Assembly (NCBI GenBank): GCA_037953625.1
Contig: CM075654.1
Location: forward strand, 19,957,501 to 20,021,500
From: Crotalaria pallida
Taxonomy: Eukaryota; Streptophyta; Magnoliopsida; Fabales; Fabaceae
Direction: 5' to 3'
Length of the DNA: 64,000 nt
In this document: one piece after another, positions 1 through 11,700 of the stretch
How the letters are laid out: each line of letters opens with the position of its first letter
How positions within the stretch are numbered: the stretch's first letter is position 1
Made by a program: the position numbers and the translations under genes
The notes under the pieces: generated by a model
Told to the model about the DNA's origin: nothing
The model's database searches: none
What the model saw: the letters and a program-made list of their open reading frames with translations, nothing else

Positions 1-288
1 TGAACTAAAATGAGACTTTCCAACAAGGGCAATTATTTTTATACATAAAAAACCCTCGGCTCAAGACCAACTAAAATAAATCAGCATAAAGAATAAACCC
101 AAACTGTCAAACAAAATGATAGGGTTCAACGCTATTTGAGTCTAACCAGATATTCTATTATATGAAAATTCCACATCACATCTGACAAAAGCAAGTCATC
201 CTGAGTTCATAGGGCATCATCATTAAGGTACCAGGCAGTAAAAAGAGAGAGAGAGCATTAGACTTTCAACACATGGAAGCAAGAGTAC
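1..288. other. Intron or 3' flank of the ubiquitin protease fragment
   Basis: On the minus strand this lies downstream of a splice donor (gt at 288-287) that ends the last recognisable exon. It is AT-rich. I found no further exon encoding the expected C-terminal part of a ubiquitin-specific protease, so it is probably intron, with the rest of the gene, if it exists, beyond the left edge. Confidence 0.4.
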
Positions 289-695
289 CTGCTATACAAC
301 AGCATGTACGCTCCCTGGGAAAGAACCTCCTCTAATTCCACATTTGCAACCTGAGAAATGAAAATGCAACCAAAATGATGATACTGGAAGTTCAAGCATT
401 TTATACAGAGTATTCAGTGACCAAAAATATATATATATATATATATATATTAAAAGTTGCATCGGGAGACAAATAAAAATACATGGCAATCATCAATCAT
501 ATACCAATTTCCTTGGAAATCCTTGATGTAGCAGATGTAATGACCAAAATATGAAGCATTTAGCATATCAATATGGACTACTACAACATAAAGCTTATAG
601 ATATCAAATCCATCTCCAGCATCACTCATGTAAGGGCTAAGATTCAAAGTCTCAGGGAAGGCTACTCTCTTGTTAAGTTTTCCAAACCTCCCACT
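289..695 (-). pseudogene. Partial ubiquitin-specific protease (UBP/USP), two exons of the catalytic domain
   Basis: The minus strand encodes the C-terminal half of a plant ubiquitin-specific protease catalytic domain, a cysteine peptidase that removes ubiquitin. Exon A (695-483) follows a tgcag acceptor and encodes a stretch starting SGRFGKLNKRVAFPE, then YKLYVVVVHIDML and the His-box GHYICYIKDFQGNWY with IDDC. Exon B (350-289) follows ctcag and encodes VELEEVLSQGAYMLLYSR, the conserved end of the domain. The exons join in the same phase with gt/ag borders and no stop. The catalytic Cys box and upstream exons are absent. The region upstream is GC-rich, does not look like UBP, and is split by the retrotransposon at 914. 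It is therefore a 5'-truncated or captured fragment, or a gene disrupted by insertion. The similarity is closest to the UBP15/16-type group as I remember it; the family call is firm, the subgroup is not. Confidence 0.8.
427..451. repeat. (AT)n microsatellite in the UBP intron
   Basis: About 12 AT units lie in the intron between the two protease exons. Confidence 0.9.
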
Positions 696-908
696 CTGCA
701 TGTATACAACAGCCCAGCAAAACGTGAGAAAAATCGACAAAAAAAGTTAAAACCACATACAAGCCTTTCAAGTTTGCTTCGGTTCATTGGTTGCTTCGGT
801 TCGCACCTAACAGAGAACCACACCGACAGCTTCGGTCCCGGTGTCGACGGTGCAAGCGGTCCCGGTTCGTGCTTCAAGGACTAGTGGCGGCGATGGAGCT
901 TGGCAGCA
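696..908. other. GC-rich flank upstream of the UBP exons
   Basis: On the minus strand this leads into the acceptor of the UBP exon. It contains repeated 'cttcggttc' and 'ggtcccggt' strings and no recognisable UBP exon. It matches in character the sequence at 14260-14600 on the far side of the retrotransposon; the two were contiguous before the insertion. It may be a chimeric first exon or part of a gene-carrying DNA transposon; the sequence does not decide. Confidence 0.4.
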
Positions 909-913
909 GCGAC
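909..913. repeat. Target-site duplication of LARD-1, left copy
   Basis: gcgac here is repeated at 14255-14259, directly outside the element ends tgtaaca...tgttaca. Confidence 0.85.
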
Positions 914-3900
914 TGTAACACCCCGACACTACAAGAAATATAGCTGTTTTCCGACGGATTTTTTCCGACGGATTTGAAGCCGTCAGTATTTTTCTATTTA
1001 TTGACGGAAATTGTTGTCGGAAAACACTTTTCCGACGGATTATGGATTTTTCGATTTTTCCGACGGATTTTCAGACGGCTTTTCTGACGGAAAGCATTTT
1101 TATTCTCGTAAAATTATTATTATTTAAAAAAAAAGATAAATAAAAAGATAATATTCAAGTTTGTCTCTGTCCAATTTTCAACTAAGAAACAAGAAGAGAA
1201 TAAAAAGAAAGAAAAAGAGAAGACAAAGAGGAAAAAGAGGAACCGAATTTGCCTCTGCCATTTGGGTTCCTATTGCTTAGAAATCAGAATCAATCTTCTT
1301 CGTTGGTTCCTCCAGGTAACCATCGATCTCTTCTTCCTTCGTTCGTTTCTTTTTTCCCTTCGTTTTTTTTCTTCGTTCTCTATTTCCTTCTTCTTTCTTC
1401 TGCTTTGCCACATTGTTCGGTGTTGTTGCTCTGGGAGGAGAACGAGAACAAGGAGGGTTGAGCACAGAATCAGAAAACGTGAGAAAGGGAGCCCTAGCTC
1501 CTCTGCAGCGCCGTTGAGAAAGGGAAACGCTTTCTTCGTCTGCTTCGTTGTTTGCCGTCTTCTTCTTCGTTGTGTTCCAATGCTACTCGCTCCATCTCAA
1601 GTATGACTATTCTCTCAATAATTCATCTCTCCTTGTTTTTGATGAATTTCAACATCATAATATGGTTTTATCCTTCTCATTTCATTAATGAGGATATTTA
1701 ATTTTATTCTTTTTTTTTGTTTTAAAATATTTATGAATTTGAAGTTTTTTTATTTCTAGGTTATGTTTGGTGAAATATAAATTGAAACAAAGTTGAACTG
1801 GTTTTTTAATTGCTTTGAGTGAATTGAATTTAGATGCACAACAAGTGTTTGGTTAAATGCCACTTTGATGAGTTGACGTGAACAAATCACTTAGATGAGC
1901 TCTTGTTTAGTCTGATCCTAAATCTATGCTTTTTGGGCATAGATTTTATGCTGAATTTGTTACAGGTTGATGCACTAAACTAAACTAAACCCCCTTTCTG
2001 TATGGGATGCGCTTTGAGCTTCTAGGACTTGTTGTGCAGTATCTAACTTAAGTAGGAAACAATCTTCATTGTTGATGGCTTTCTCTCCTACACACACTGC
2101 ATCTAGGAATAAATTTGTTGTGCACCTTGGGTCCAGCCCTTGATGATTTTAGCACAAAGTGAACTAAGTCAGGTCAAAAATAACAATTCTTGATTATACC
2201 CCTTTATAATCTTAACTGATAAATAAAAAATGTTACTATCTTCCTTGTCTTCACGTTACTTTTCATCTTCCTTCATCTCAAGCGTTGTACGTACACCCGA
2301 CAGGGTCCAGAGACTAGGGGATAAACATCGCGACAACAAGCATACAGAACAAAAGGACTCGAGAGAGTAAGTATTCCCAAGCATGTTATGCCAACGATGT
2401 GGGATTACAATAGGTAAAATATTAAGAAATAAGAAAAACACATAAATCACACATACAAGCACTCATATTCGAACCGCTACTTTACTTCATTCTTTTTCTT
2501 TTCTCAGAACTTTACATATCCACAAAACTTCCATCAATCGCTTCCGCTGCGAACTCTGATTCCAACATCCATCTCATCCTCTTTCTCAAGCTATCTCTTA
2601 AGAATTATTTCTTAACAATATCAGTTATCTTTTCTTAATTAAGTTTTATGAGTTCGTATCCATCAATGAGGCGGGGAATTTAATCATCATTGAGGAGGGT
2701 AGCTTTCAAAGTTAGCACACACGTCTACATCTCCTCGGTCATCCACCCAACCTAGTCGTAAGCAAACAGGAGTACAGGACCTTTACCGTGCGGGCACGAC
2801 AGCTGTCAACACAAGTGGTCCCAGACCAGGAGGCATCGCCTCAATAATATCAATTCACAATCATGGCACACTGCCTCACAGTGGCAAACAATTGCCCCAC
2901 TCCAGTCCCTCTCACTGTTCTCGATTTGCAATCTAGGGGGCGACAGTATGCTTCTAGTGAGCTCGCAGAACTTGCCACGGCATTGGACCTAGTCCCCACC
3001 ACGTTAGTGAGCCACATGTGGAGTTGTTCTGCCTAGAAACATACTCTAGACTTCTTGACGTATCACCGTCATTGTCCTCCCCTAATGCAATCTCGTCCTA
3101 AGTATCTGCAGATACCTATCGTTCCTTCCTCTCCACTACTTCGCGCTCTCATACCTCACCGCGTATATTAATGTCTTTTAAAAGTCTTTTATCTTTTTAA
3201 CTCAACCTAATGGTCGGCCTATCCTTCGTGCATCCCTTCAATGAGTCCCGACCACTATCTTTGCACAATCTCTTCTCTCATCATAGAACAGAGCTGGGGG
3301 TCACGTCACAAACTCGTGTCTCATTTCCCACTCCTTTTCAACACTCTCCGTTCTTGAAATCACCTCATTTCACAAAGGTTTTCATAAAATTCCTTTTTGT
3401 AATTTTTCTCAAAATCTAGCTTCACACTGCTCAAAATCTCCTTTCCAAAACATTCCCAAAAAGGATCTCTTTTTTTTTAAAAAAAAAAAAAACTTCCTTT
3501 TCAAAAATCTTATTTTCATAAACATTTCTCAAAATTATCTTTTTACAAAAATCTTTTCAAAAGATTGTTTCCTAAACCTCTTTCAAAATTGCTTTCACGA
3601 TCTTTTCAAAATCTCTTTTCAAAAACCGTTTTCACAAACCATATTTTTGGGTGAGTGTTAATGGAGGAGCAAGCTCAACTCAAGATTAAGCTTCTTCACA
3701 AAAATAAAAACTTGCTGAGCACTAATGGAGGAGCAAGCTCAACTCAACACCAGTCCCAGACTAAAACCAAAAACAGAAGGGAGCCCAGCTCCGCTCACAT
3801 CACATCATCATCACTTTTCCCAGCTCTGGCTCGTCCACATCATAATGATTAGTTCTCATGCATTATTGGTTATAAATTCCACAACATCTCAATTTCTCTC

Positions 3901-6900
3901 TCAAACTTAATCTTACTTTTCTTGCATTCATTTGATTCATTATTATTCTCATTACTTCCAATCTCACCATGCATAATAAATTCATCACATAAACGAATAA
4001 ACAACACACTAACATTCAGAGATTTTCGTATAAACTCAATTACCAAATATTATGTGGTCTTTGTCCATTTCACACGAGTAGCCACACAAACAGACAATTG
4101 CCATCGTGCTACTGACTCAGATCCACTAAGTTTGTACTTTTGCGATGGTCGAAACACTTAATATGTTACCTAAATACCACGGTGTTTGGGGAAACTTCTC
4201 TCTCACCTCAATCGATGACGATCTTCGAAGCGCTCCTTAGTCTCCATTGCGACGTTCGTAACCGCTTCCCGATCGTTACTGGAACTCAAATATTTCCCTC
4301 TTATTAAAATCATTCTTACTCAATTATCTTGGAAATAGAACAACATTACAAAACTTTTTATTTGAAAATAAAGTATTCACTCCCTCTTAACACCTTGGAA
4401 TCAATTTGGGTTTCTCACAGTTAAAATCAAGTAAAACATTCATTTAAAGAAAATAAAAGTTTTAGAATACTTGTTGAAAACATAGTTAGTTTATAAAACA
4501 CCTTTTGAATTAAAACCACATACTTTAGAGAAAATCTTTTCAAAAACAATATCTTTCAAGTAATCAAATTATTTTCTTACTTTATTTTCTTAAAAACCGA
4601 ATCAAAGAAAATGAAATAAAGCTAAATCAAAAACCTTTATAAAATTATTAAATACTTAAATCATTCAAATACACACACAGACAAACATAACATCACAACC
4701 CATTCATAATTCATGCACCAAATTTCACACTCATCATACATGCACACAAAACAGGAATTCAACACAAACTCCTATCATTTTCTATACATGGCCGAATTTC
4801 ATCACACATAAGGCAAGGTTATATTTCACAAAATCACACATACAAAACATGCACATATGAGACATAATTCTTTAAACGCATTATCCTACTTTAAACATCA
4901 CAACCGAAAATAATTATTTTAATTAAGTTCATGCAAACATCTTTCAAATCATTTAGCTTTTTCCCCTAAGTTAACATACAAATGAAAAATCAATTTATTT
5001 CTTTTATTTCTTAGTCAACCCGAATTGGACATAGGAAATAATTCAAATTCATAATAATATAATCACATACCAAATCACTCAAAGTTAACAATAACACACA
5101 AGAAAATAAAAATAGCTTAGGTAGAACTTGTTCCTAAAACCGAATGGAACATAAAGATCACTTTTAAGTTTTTAATCCAAAATTTAGGTTTTCTCATGCT
5201 TGAAATCCATAGATCTATCAATGAAACACACATGCAAAACAAAACAAATAAACTTCGATACTTATAAAGACAAAACCGTGAGCTCCATACAAAATTCATC
5301 AAATGTTGATTTTATTTCTTTAAACAAATTTGTCACAAATAAAAATCATATCAAAATTCTTTAGATCACATGAATTTCAACATGCATGCAACTAGAATAA
5401 AGTTCAGACATGATTTCCTATTTTTCCTAGGTTTGGCCGAATGCACAAAGGTAAGATCCTAGGTTCTATTTTCACATGCAAGACTTTAAAACAACATTTT
5501 CTTTTCAAGCATCAACAAAATCATCATCACATACACAAAGCCTTGTTAAAAACCCTTTTTGTATCAAAATCACTTTTAAGCTTAGTATTATAGCCTTTTC
5601 TTTAAAATTGGGACATGCATCAAAAGAAAATTAAGACTTTATACTTAGAGCAACATGCAAAGCTCAAACTTCATGATTTTGCAAAGATTCACCACAATTT
5701 AAAACATGCAAGAGAAAATCAAAGTAGAAACATAAACTTAAACACAACTTACTAACAAAACCGTGAAGAAGAAATTTTACAAATTAAGGATCAAGGCATT
5801 CAAGCATAAATATTCAAGATCCATACATAAAATTAACATGCAAAGCATTTAAACTTCAAGATCATGAGGGAAAGAGTACATGCATCACAAAAATTTAAAT
5901 TTAACAAAGTCCATCACAAAGTTCTTTACAAAACTAAGATTATTACATTGAGATTTTCTAAACAACTACCTTAAATAAAAATCCTAATCTTCAAGCTTCA
6001 ATTTCTCCTCTCCTTCTCCTAGGGTCGCCTCGGCCTCTCCTCTCTAAGGTTTAGGGGTTGAGTTTTCTTGTTGATCTTTGAAGAAGAATAAAGGGATCAA
6101 AGGGATTTGGGTTGGGATTTAAGGTTTTCACTCTCCTCTTCTCTTTTCCTACTCTCGGCCACTTTCTTTTTCCATGGGTCTCAAGAGCTTGATGTTGCTC
6201 TTGGACCAAAGTGTTTGTGTTTGATATGAGAAAGGAAGGGAAAGAAAGAAATGAGAAGTGAACTAAAGCCAACACTCCCTACACACACGGTTTATGAAAG
6301 CAAAACAAGGGGTGGGATTTGTCAAGGGAAACAAAGGCAATTTGGTCTACTTCTAAGGTTGCATGGGGGTCTTCTTCGTGGGAGACAAAAGGAAAGGAAA
6401 GTCTTCACTTAGGCACTATGAGTCATTACCCTAGGCTCACTTACTCACCACTCTAAGCCTCCTATTTGCTTCCCACCTAAACCTTCTATTTTCTTTCCAT
6501 CTCATTTTCTATTTCTTAATGGCTAAGGGAAGGCAACTTAGTTTGTTTCCTCTCCTCACTCACACGGCCGAACACATGCACACACATGCACATATAGTTT
6601 CTTTTTATTTTATCATATCATTATGGAACCATGCATACATGTAGCTCATACACATACCATACTTTTAGGCATTAGATTTCATACGGCATACCTATACATT
6701 ATGCACATATAATTTCATTTATTTTCACATAGCATGAAATCATGGGATGATGCACATATTTGATCATGCACACAATCATGTTCCACTCAAAACACACGGC
6801 ACACACATCATACATACACCATTCACATTTACACACTTATGCATTCATTCATTTAGTTTCACTAATTAAATTTCATACACACACATTCTCAACTCAAAAT

Positions 6901-7217
6901 TTTCAAAGATTCAACTCATAAGAAACCAAATAACCGAACCAATTAAAATCACAGCATAAACTTTACTTTATTTTATAAAAATCACATTTTCTCACACACC
7001 AAAAATATTTGAAAAGAATAATTGGTTTAAAACCTCAAAAGGAAGATTTGTTTCTTTAAGAAAAATCAAAATTATAACTGGGTTTTCAAGAAATCATTCT
7101 CAATAAAAATCATTTGCTAAAACATTTTTTTTTCTAAAAGTCTTTCTTAAATTCTCAAAAATTCTTTTTAAATAAACCTCATGGATTTATTTGAGTCCAG
7201 AAGATGCGGGATGTTAC
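914..7217 (-). repeat. LARD-1 3' LTR (carrying a CACTA fragment)
   Basis: This matches 8766-14254 almost base for base from 2246 to 7217 and again over the terminal 13 bases (914-926). The part corresponding to 8779-9307 is missing and replaced by CACTA sequence (927-2245). It is AT-rich; apart from short ORFs I cannot assign, it holds no coding region. A possible leader exon with a minus-strand donor (TTAAG|GTAG, near 5970) is visible. Confidence 0.85.
927..2245 (+). mobile_element. Truncated CACTA (En/Spm-type) DNA transposon end
   Basis: It starts with the terminal sequence CACTACAAGAAA, followed by a dense run of subterminal TTTTCCGACGGATT-like repeats on both strands up to about 1100, the hallmark of CACTA transposons, where the transposase binds. 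After this comes purine-rich then pyrimidine-rich leader-like sequence (1150-1600) and AT-rich sequence. The opposite end (…CTTGTAGTG) is missing; sequence passes straight into the LTR at 2246. No transposase is encoded. Short ORFs at 1249-1606 are not recognisable. Confidence 0.75.
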
Positions 7218-7240
7218 ATTCTCCCCAACTTGAAGATTTC
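7218..7240 (-). other. LARD-1 polypurine tract
   Basis: On the minus strand AAGTTGGGGAGAA directly precedes the 3' LTR, with the conserved block CTCGAGGACGAGAAATCTTC just upstream. This primes plus-strand synthesis. A near-identical block precedes the 3' LTR of LARD-2 (about 61619-61649). Confidence 0.8.
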
Positions 7241-8750
7241 TCGTCCTCGAGAAATGATGTGCAGAACTGTCTTGTTTCAAGAGTGCGTAGCTCCCTGTAG
7301 CAATCTTATTTCTCATTTTCATATGAACTGACTATTGAGATACACCATCCATTCATTGTCCTCATGAAAGGATTCCAAACAAAAGCAGTCGGTTGGATCA
7401 TTCCATTGTCAAATACAATGCTGTATAATAACAAGGCTCTGCTAAGCGGTTTAAAATTCTAAGGGTGTTCAAAGTTGCTGAAACAAATAGCAACATAAAA
7501 AGGGATGTCATGCTTATGCCAATCTGAACAAGGACACTATTTATAAAGTTCCTCTTCCGACTTACCCCTTTCTAGTAACTTTCAGCCTAATCAGATCACC
7601 TTAAAACCTCAAATCTATGCCTACTCCCCAACTTTAATGATCCTCATCATTACATATCTCTACCACAAACATGAACTTGGTTCTCACCAACTTCCCCATC
7701 CTTAATGCTTCCTAATCACCTTACCCGACTTCTCTTTACCTCATCCAAATTCATCCTATCATTGCCTTAGATTCCATTAAATATTCACCCCTTATAACTT
7801 CATCTTATTCATAACTAGTCTTTCCTTGCTTCAAGCAATGGTTAATATATGCCTCATTTCACTCCTTCTAAGGTCTAAATCCATTGAATCTCCTTCAGTC
7901 CTAGAATTACCTATCTAATTAAAGGTCTTCATTCCTAACAGGGCTTTTCTAATCCACAATTTACCGTCACACTTTCATCACCCATCCTAACATTGATCAT
8001 TACTTAAGGATTCTAATCATATATGTCTTCACTTCGTCTATCCAACAATTAACATTAAGCCACATCATTTACTCCTTCTAACTCTAATTCTAGGGTCACA
8101 ACTCTTCTGACTTATCCTGGACTTCCTACTACCTCGACATCACCTAGTCCAAGATTTCAGGCAAATCACCTTCACTCACACTTAGCTCTAACCGACTCAC
8201 ACGATCCTTCATTCTTAACCTAAGACTTAAAAGACACCATTCCCATATCTTATGACCATTATATCTCCTTTACTCATACCTTCTAGTCCTTTCTTCCCTT
8301 AGACATTGTAAATCTAACCAATCAACACCTCACAATCTATTCTTAATTCAGGGATAACTGCTTGACTGGCATAAGTCATCACCAAAAATTTGGGGAACAA
8401 ACAGCTTGACAATAGGGAAGGCTTATGAACTGAGTTCACAAATTTGGGTTCAATCAAATTAGGAAGGTTCAAGACTATTTTAGAGATCAATTTGGGGTAA
8501 CAAGCAATATGAGGTAGGCAAATCAAATCAAGAACTAGATGGTCATTCCAAGCAAAAGGAATCACAACAAAGCAGGGTTCCAACAAGGTATGGTAAGTCC
8601 AAAGGATAAGTTTGGGTCTTGCTATAGGATTCGAATCCTCGGATTCAACAAGGAACTCCGACACCTTCCAAACAACACGTACATACTCTCGGCACTCCTA
8701 TCTCTAATCATCCTAGACTAGCACACAAGATAGTGGCAACTTGAAACATT
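7241..8750 (-). other. LARD-1 internal region, non-coding
   Basis: About 1.5 kb between primer site and polypurine tract. The longest minus-strand frame (8664-8314, 116 codons) has no recognisable domain and is probably chance. No gag or pol remnant is visible. Confidence 0.7.
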
Positions 8751-8765
8751 GCTCTGATACCATTC
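8751..8765 (-). other. LARD-1 primer-binding site
   Basis: On the minus strand TGGTATCAGAGC, complementary to the 3' end of initiator tRNA-Met, lies 3 bases after the 5' LTR end. Confidence 0.85.
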
Positions 8766-11700
8766 TGTAACACCCCGATTTGGCAACTTGAAACCATAGT
8801 CATTTTAAGTGAAAATTAGGGCCAATTTTTTTTTTAAAAAACATGTAACATGATTGAGTAGCATGAGTATGGGAACCAACACGTTTTTCCAAAACCCTTT
8901 CGCAATCAAAGAGTGTTCCCATATCTCATACTGAAGTTCAAGTTCCAAACCGGAGTGTTACCAACACTACACTTTGCAACCTGATCCTTCTCAACTCAAT
9001 CATCATGGCCCATTTCTTTTCTAAATTAAAACCGTGGTGGTCACCAAAATAATTTCGTTCACAAGAGTTTGGGGTTTACATCATAGTATTGCAATGACAC
9101 TAAGTAAATTAATGGAATACAACTTACTTCTGGGGGAAATAAAAGGACTGCCACCAAGCCCATTGAACTGAAGACGATGGTCCATGGAGAATGCCTAGCT
9201 AGAGTCGGTGTCCACCTCCGAGCATCTACGTCTCCGACCAATCCTTGCGTGTAAGCAGAGAGCAATCGGGCGCCCACCGAGTTAGTTAGCGGACCCACCG
9301 ATCTTGATGTCTTCACGTTACTTTTCATCTTCCTTCGTCTCAAGCGTTGTACGTACACCCGACAGGGTCCAGAGACTAGGGGATAAACATCGCGACAACA
9401 AGCATACAGAACAAAAGGACTCGAGAGAGTAAGTATTCCCAAGCATGTTATGCCAACGATGTGGGATTACAATAGGTAAAATATTAAGAAATAAGAAAAA
9501 CACATAAATCACACATACAAGCACTCATATTCGAACCGCTACTTTACTTCATTCTTTTTCTTTTCTCAGAACTTTACATATCCACAAAACTTCCATCAAT
9601 CGCTTCCGCTGCGAACTCTGATTCCAACATCCATCTCATCCTCTTTCTCAAGCTATCTCTTAAGAATTATTTCTTAACAATATCAGTTATCTTTTCTTAA
9701 TTAAGTTTTATGAGTTCGTATCCATCAATGAGGCGGGGAATTTAATCATCATTGAGGAGGGTAGCTTTCAAAGTTAGCACACACGTCTACATCTCCTCGG
9801 TCATCCACCCAACCTAGTCGTAAGCAAACAGGAGTACAGGACCTTTACCGTGCGGGCACGACAGCTGTCAACACAAGTGGTCCCAGACCAGGAGGCATCG
9901 CCTCAATAATATCAATTCACAATCATGGCACACTGCCTCACAGTGGCAAACAATTGCCCCACTCCAGTCCCTCTCACTGTTCTCGATTTGCAATCTAGGG
10001 GGCGACAGTATGCTTCTAGTGAGCTCGCAGAACTTGCCACGGCATTGGACCCAGTCCCCACCACGTTAGTGCGCCACATGTGGAGTTGTTCTGCCTAGAA
10101 ACATACTCTAGACTTCTTGACGTATCACCGTCATTGTCCTCCCCTAATGCAATCTCGTCCTAAGTATCTGCAGATACCTATCGTTCCTTCCTCTCCACTA
10201 CTTCGCGCTCTCATACCTCACCGCGTATATTAATGTCTTTTAAAAGTCTTTTATCTTTTTAACTCAACCTAATGGTCGGCCCATCCTTCGTGCATCCCTT
10301 CAATGAGTCCCGACCACTATCTTTGCACAATCTCTTCTCTCATCATAGAACAGAGCTGGGGGTCACGTCACAAACTCGTGTCTCATTTCCCACTCCTTTT
10401 CAACACTCTCCGTTCTTGAAATCACCTCATTTCACAAAGGTTTTCATAAAATTCCTTTTTGTAATTTTTCTCAAAATCTAGCTTCACACTGCTCAAAATC
10501 TCCTTTCCAAAACATTCCCAAAAAGGATCTCTTTTTTTTTAAAAAAAAAAAACTTCCTTTTCAAAAATCTTATTTTCATAAAACATTTGTCAAAATTATC
10601 TTTTTACAAAAATCTTTTCAAAAGATTGTTTCCTAAACCTCTTTCAAAATTGCTTTCACGATCTTTTCAAAATCTCTTTTCAAAAACCGTTTTCACAAAC
10701 CATATTTTTGGGTGAGTGTTAATGGAGGAGCAAGCTCAACTCAAGATTAAGCTTCTTCCCAAAAATAAAAACTTGCTGAGCACTAATGGAGGAGCAAGCT
10801 CAACTCAACACCAGTCCCAGACTAAAACCAAAAACAGAAGGGAGCCCAGCTCCGCTCACATCACATCATCATCACCTTTCCCAGCTCTGGCTCGTCCATA
10901 TCATAATCATTAGTTCTCATGCATTATTGGTTATAAATTCCACAACATCTCAATTTCTCTCTCAAACTTAATCTTACTTTTCTTGTATTCATTTGATTCA
11001 TTATTATTCACATTACTTCCAATCTCACCATGCATAATAAATTCATCACATAAACGAATAAACAACACACTAACATTCAGAGATTTTCGTATAAACTCAA
11101 TTACCTAATATTATGTGGTCTTTGTCCATTTCACACGAGTAGCCACACAAACAGACAATTGCCATCATGCTACTGACTCAGATCCACTAAGTTTCGACTC
11201 TTGCGATGGTCGAAACACTTAATATGTTACCTAATACCATGGTGTTTGGGGAAACTTCTCTCTCACCTCAATCGATGACGATCTTCGAAGAGCTCCTTAG
11301 TCTCCATTGCGACGTTCGTAACCGCTTCCCGATCGTTACTGGAACTCAAATATTTCCCTCTTATTAAAATCAGTCTTACTCAATTATCTTGGAAATAGAA
11401 CAACGTTACAAAACTTTTTATTTGAAAATAAAGTATTCACTCCCTCTTAACACCTTGGAATCAATTTGGGTTTCTCACAGTTAAAATCAAGTAAAACATT
11501 CATTTAAAGAAAATAAAAGTTTTAGAATACTTGTTAAAAACATAGTTAGTTTATAAATCACCTTTTGAATTAAAACCACATACTTTAGAGAAAATCTTTT
11601 CAAAAACAATATCTTTCAAGTAATCAAATTATTTTCTTACTTTATTTTCTTAAAAACCGAATCAAAGAAAATGAAATAAAGCTAAATCAAAAACCTTTAT

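Noticed and set aside
6051..6275. 74-codon minus frame present in both LARD-1 LTRs (also 13111-13335)
   Set aside because: Present twice only because the LTR is duplicated; short, low complexity (F/S-rich then P/N-rich), no independent conservation.
8314..8664. 116-codon minus-strand frame in the LARD-1 core
   Set aside because: No known domain, no similarity to gag, and composition like the surrounding non-coding DNA; likely chance.
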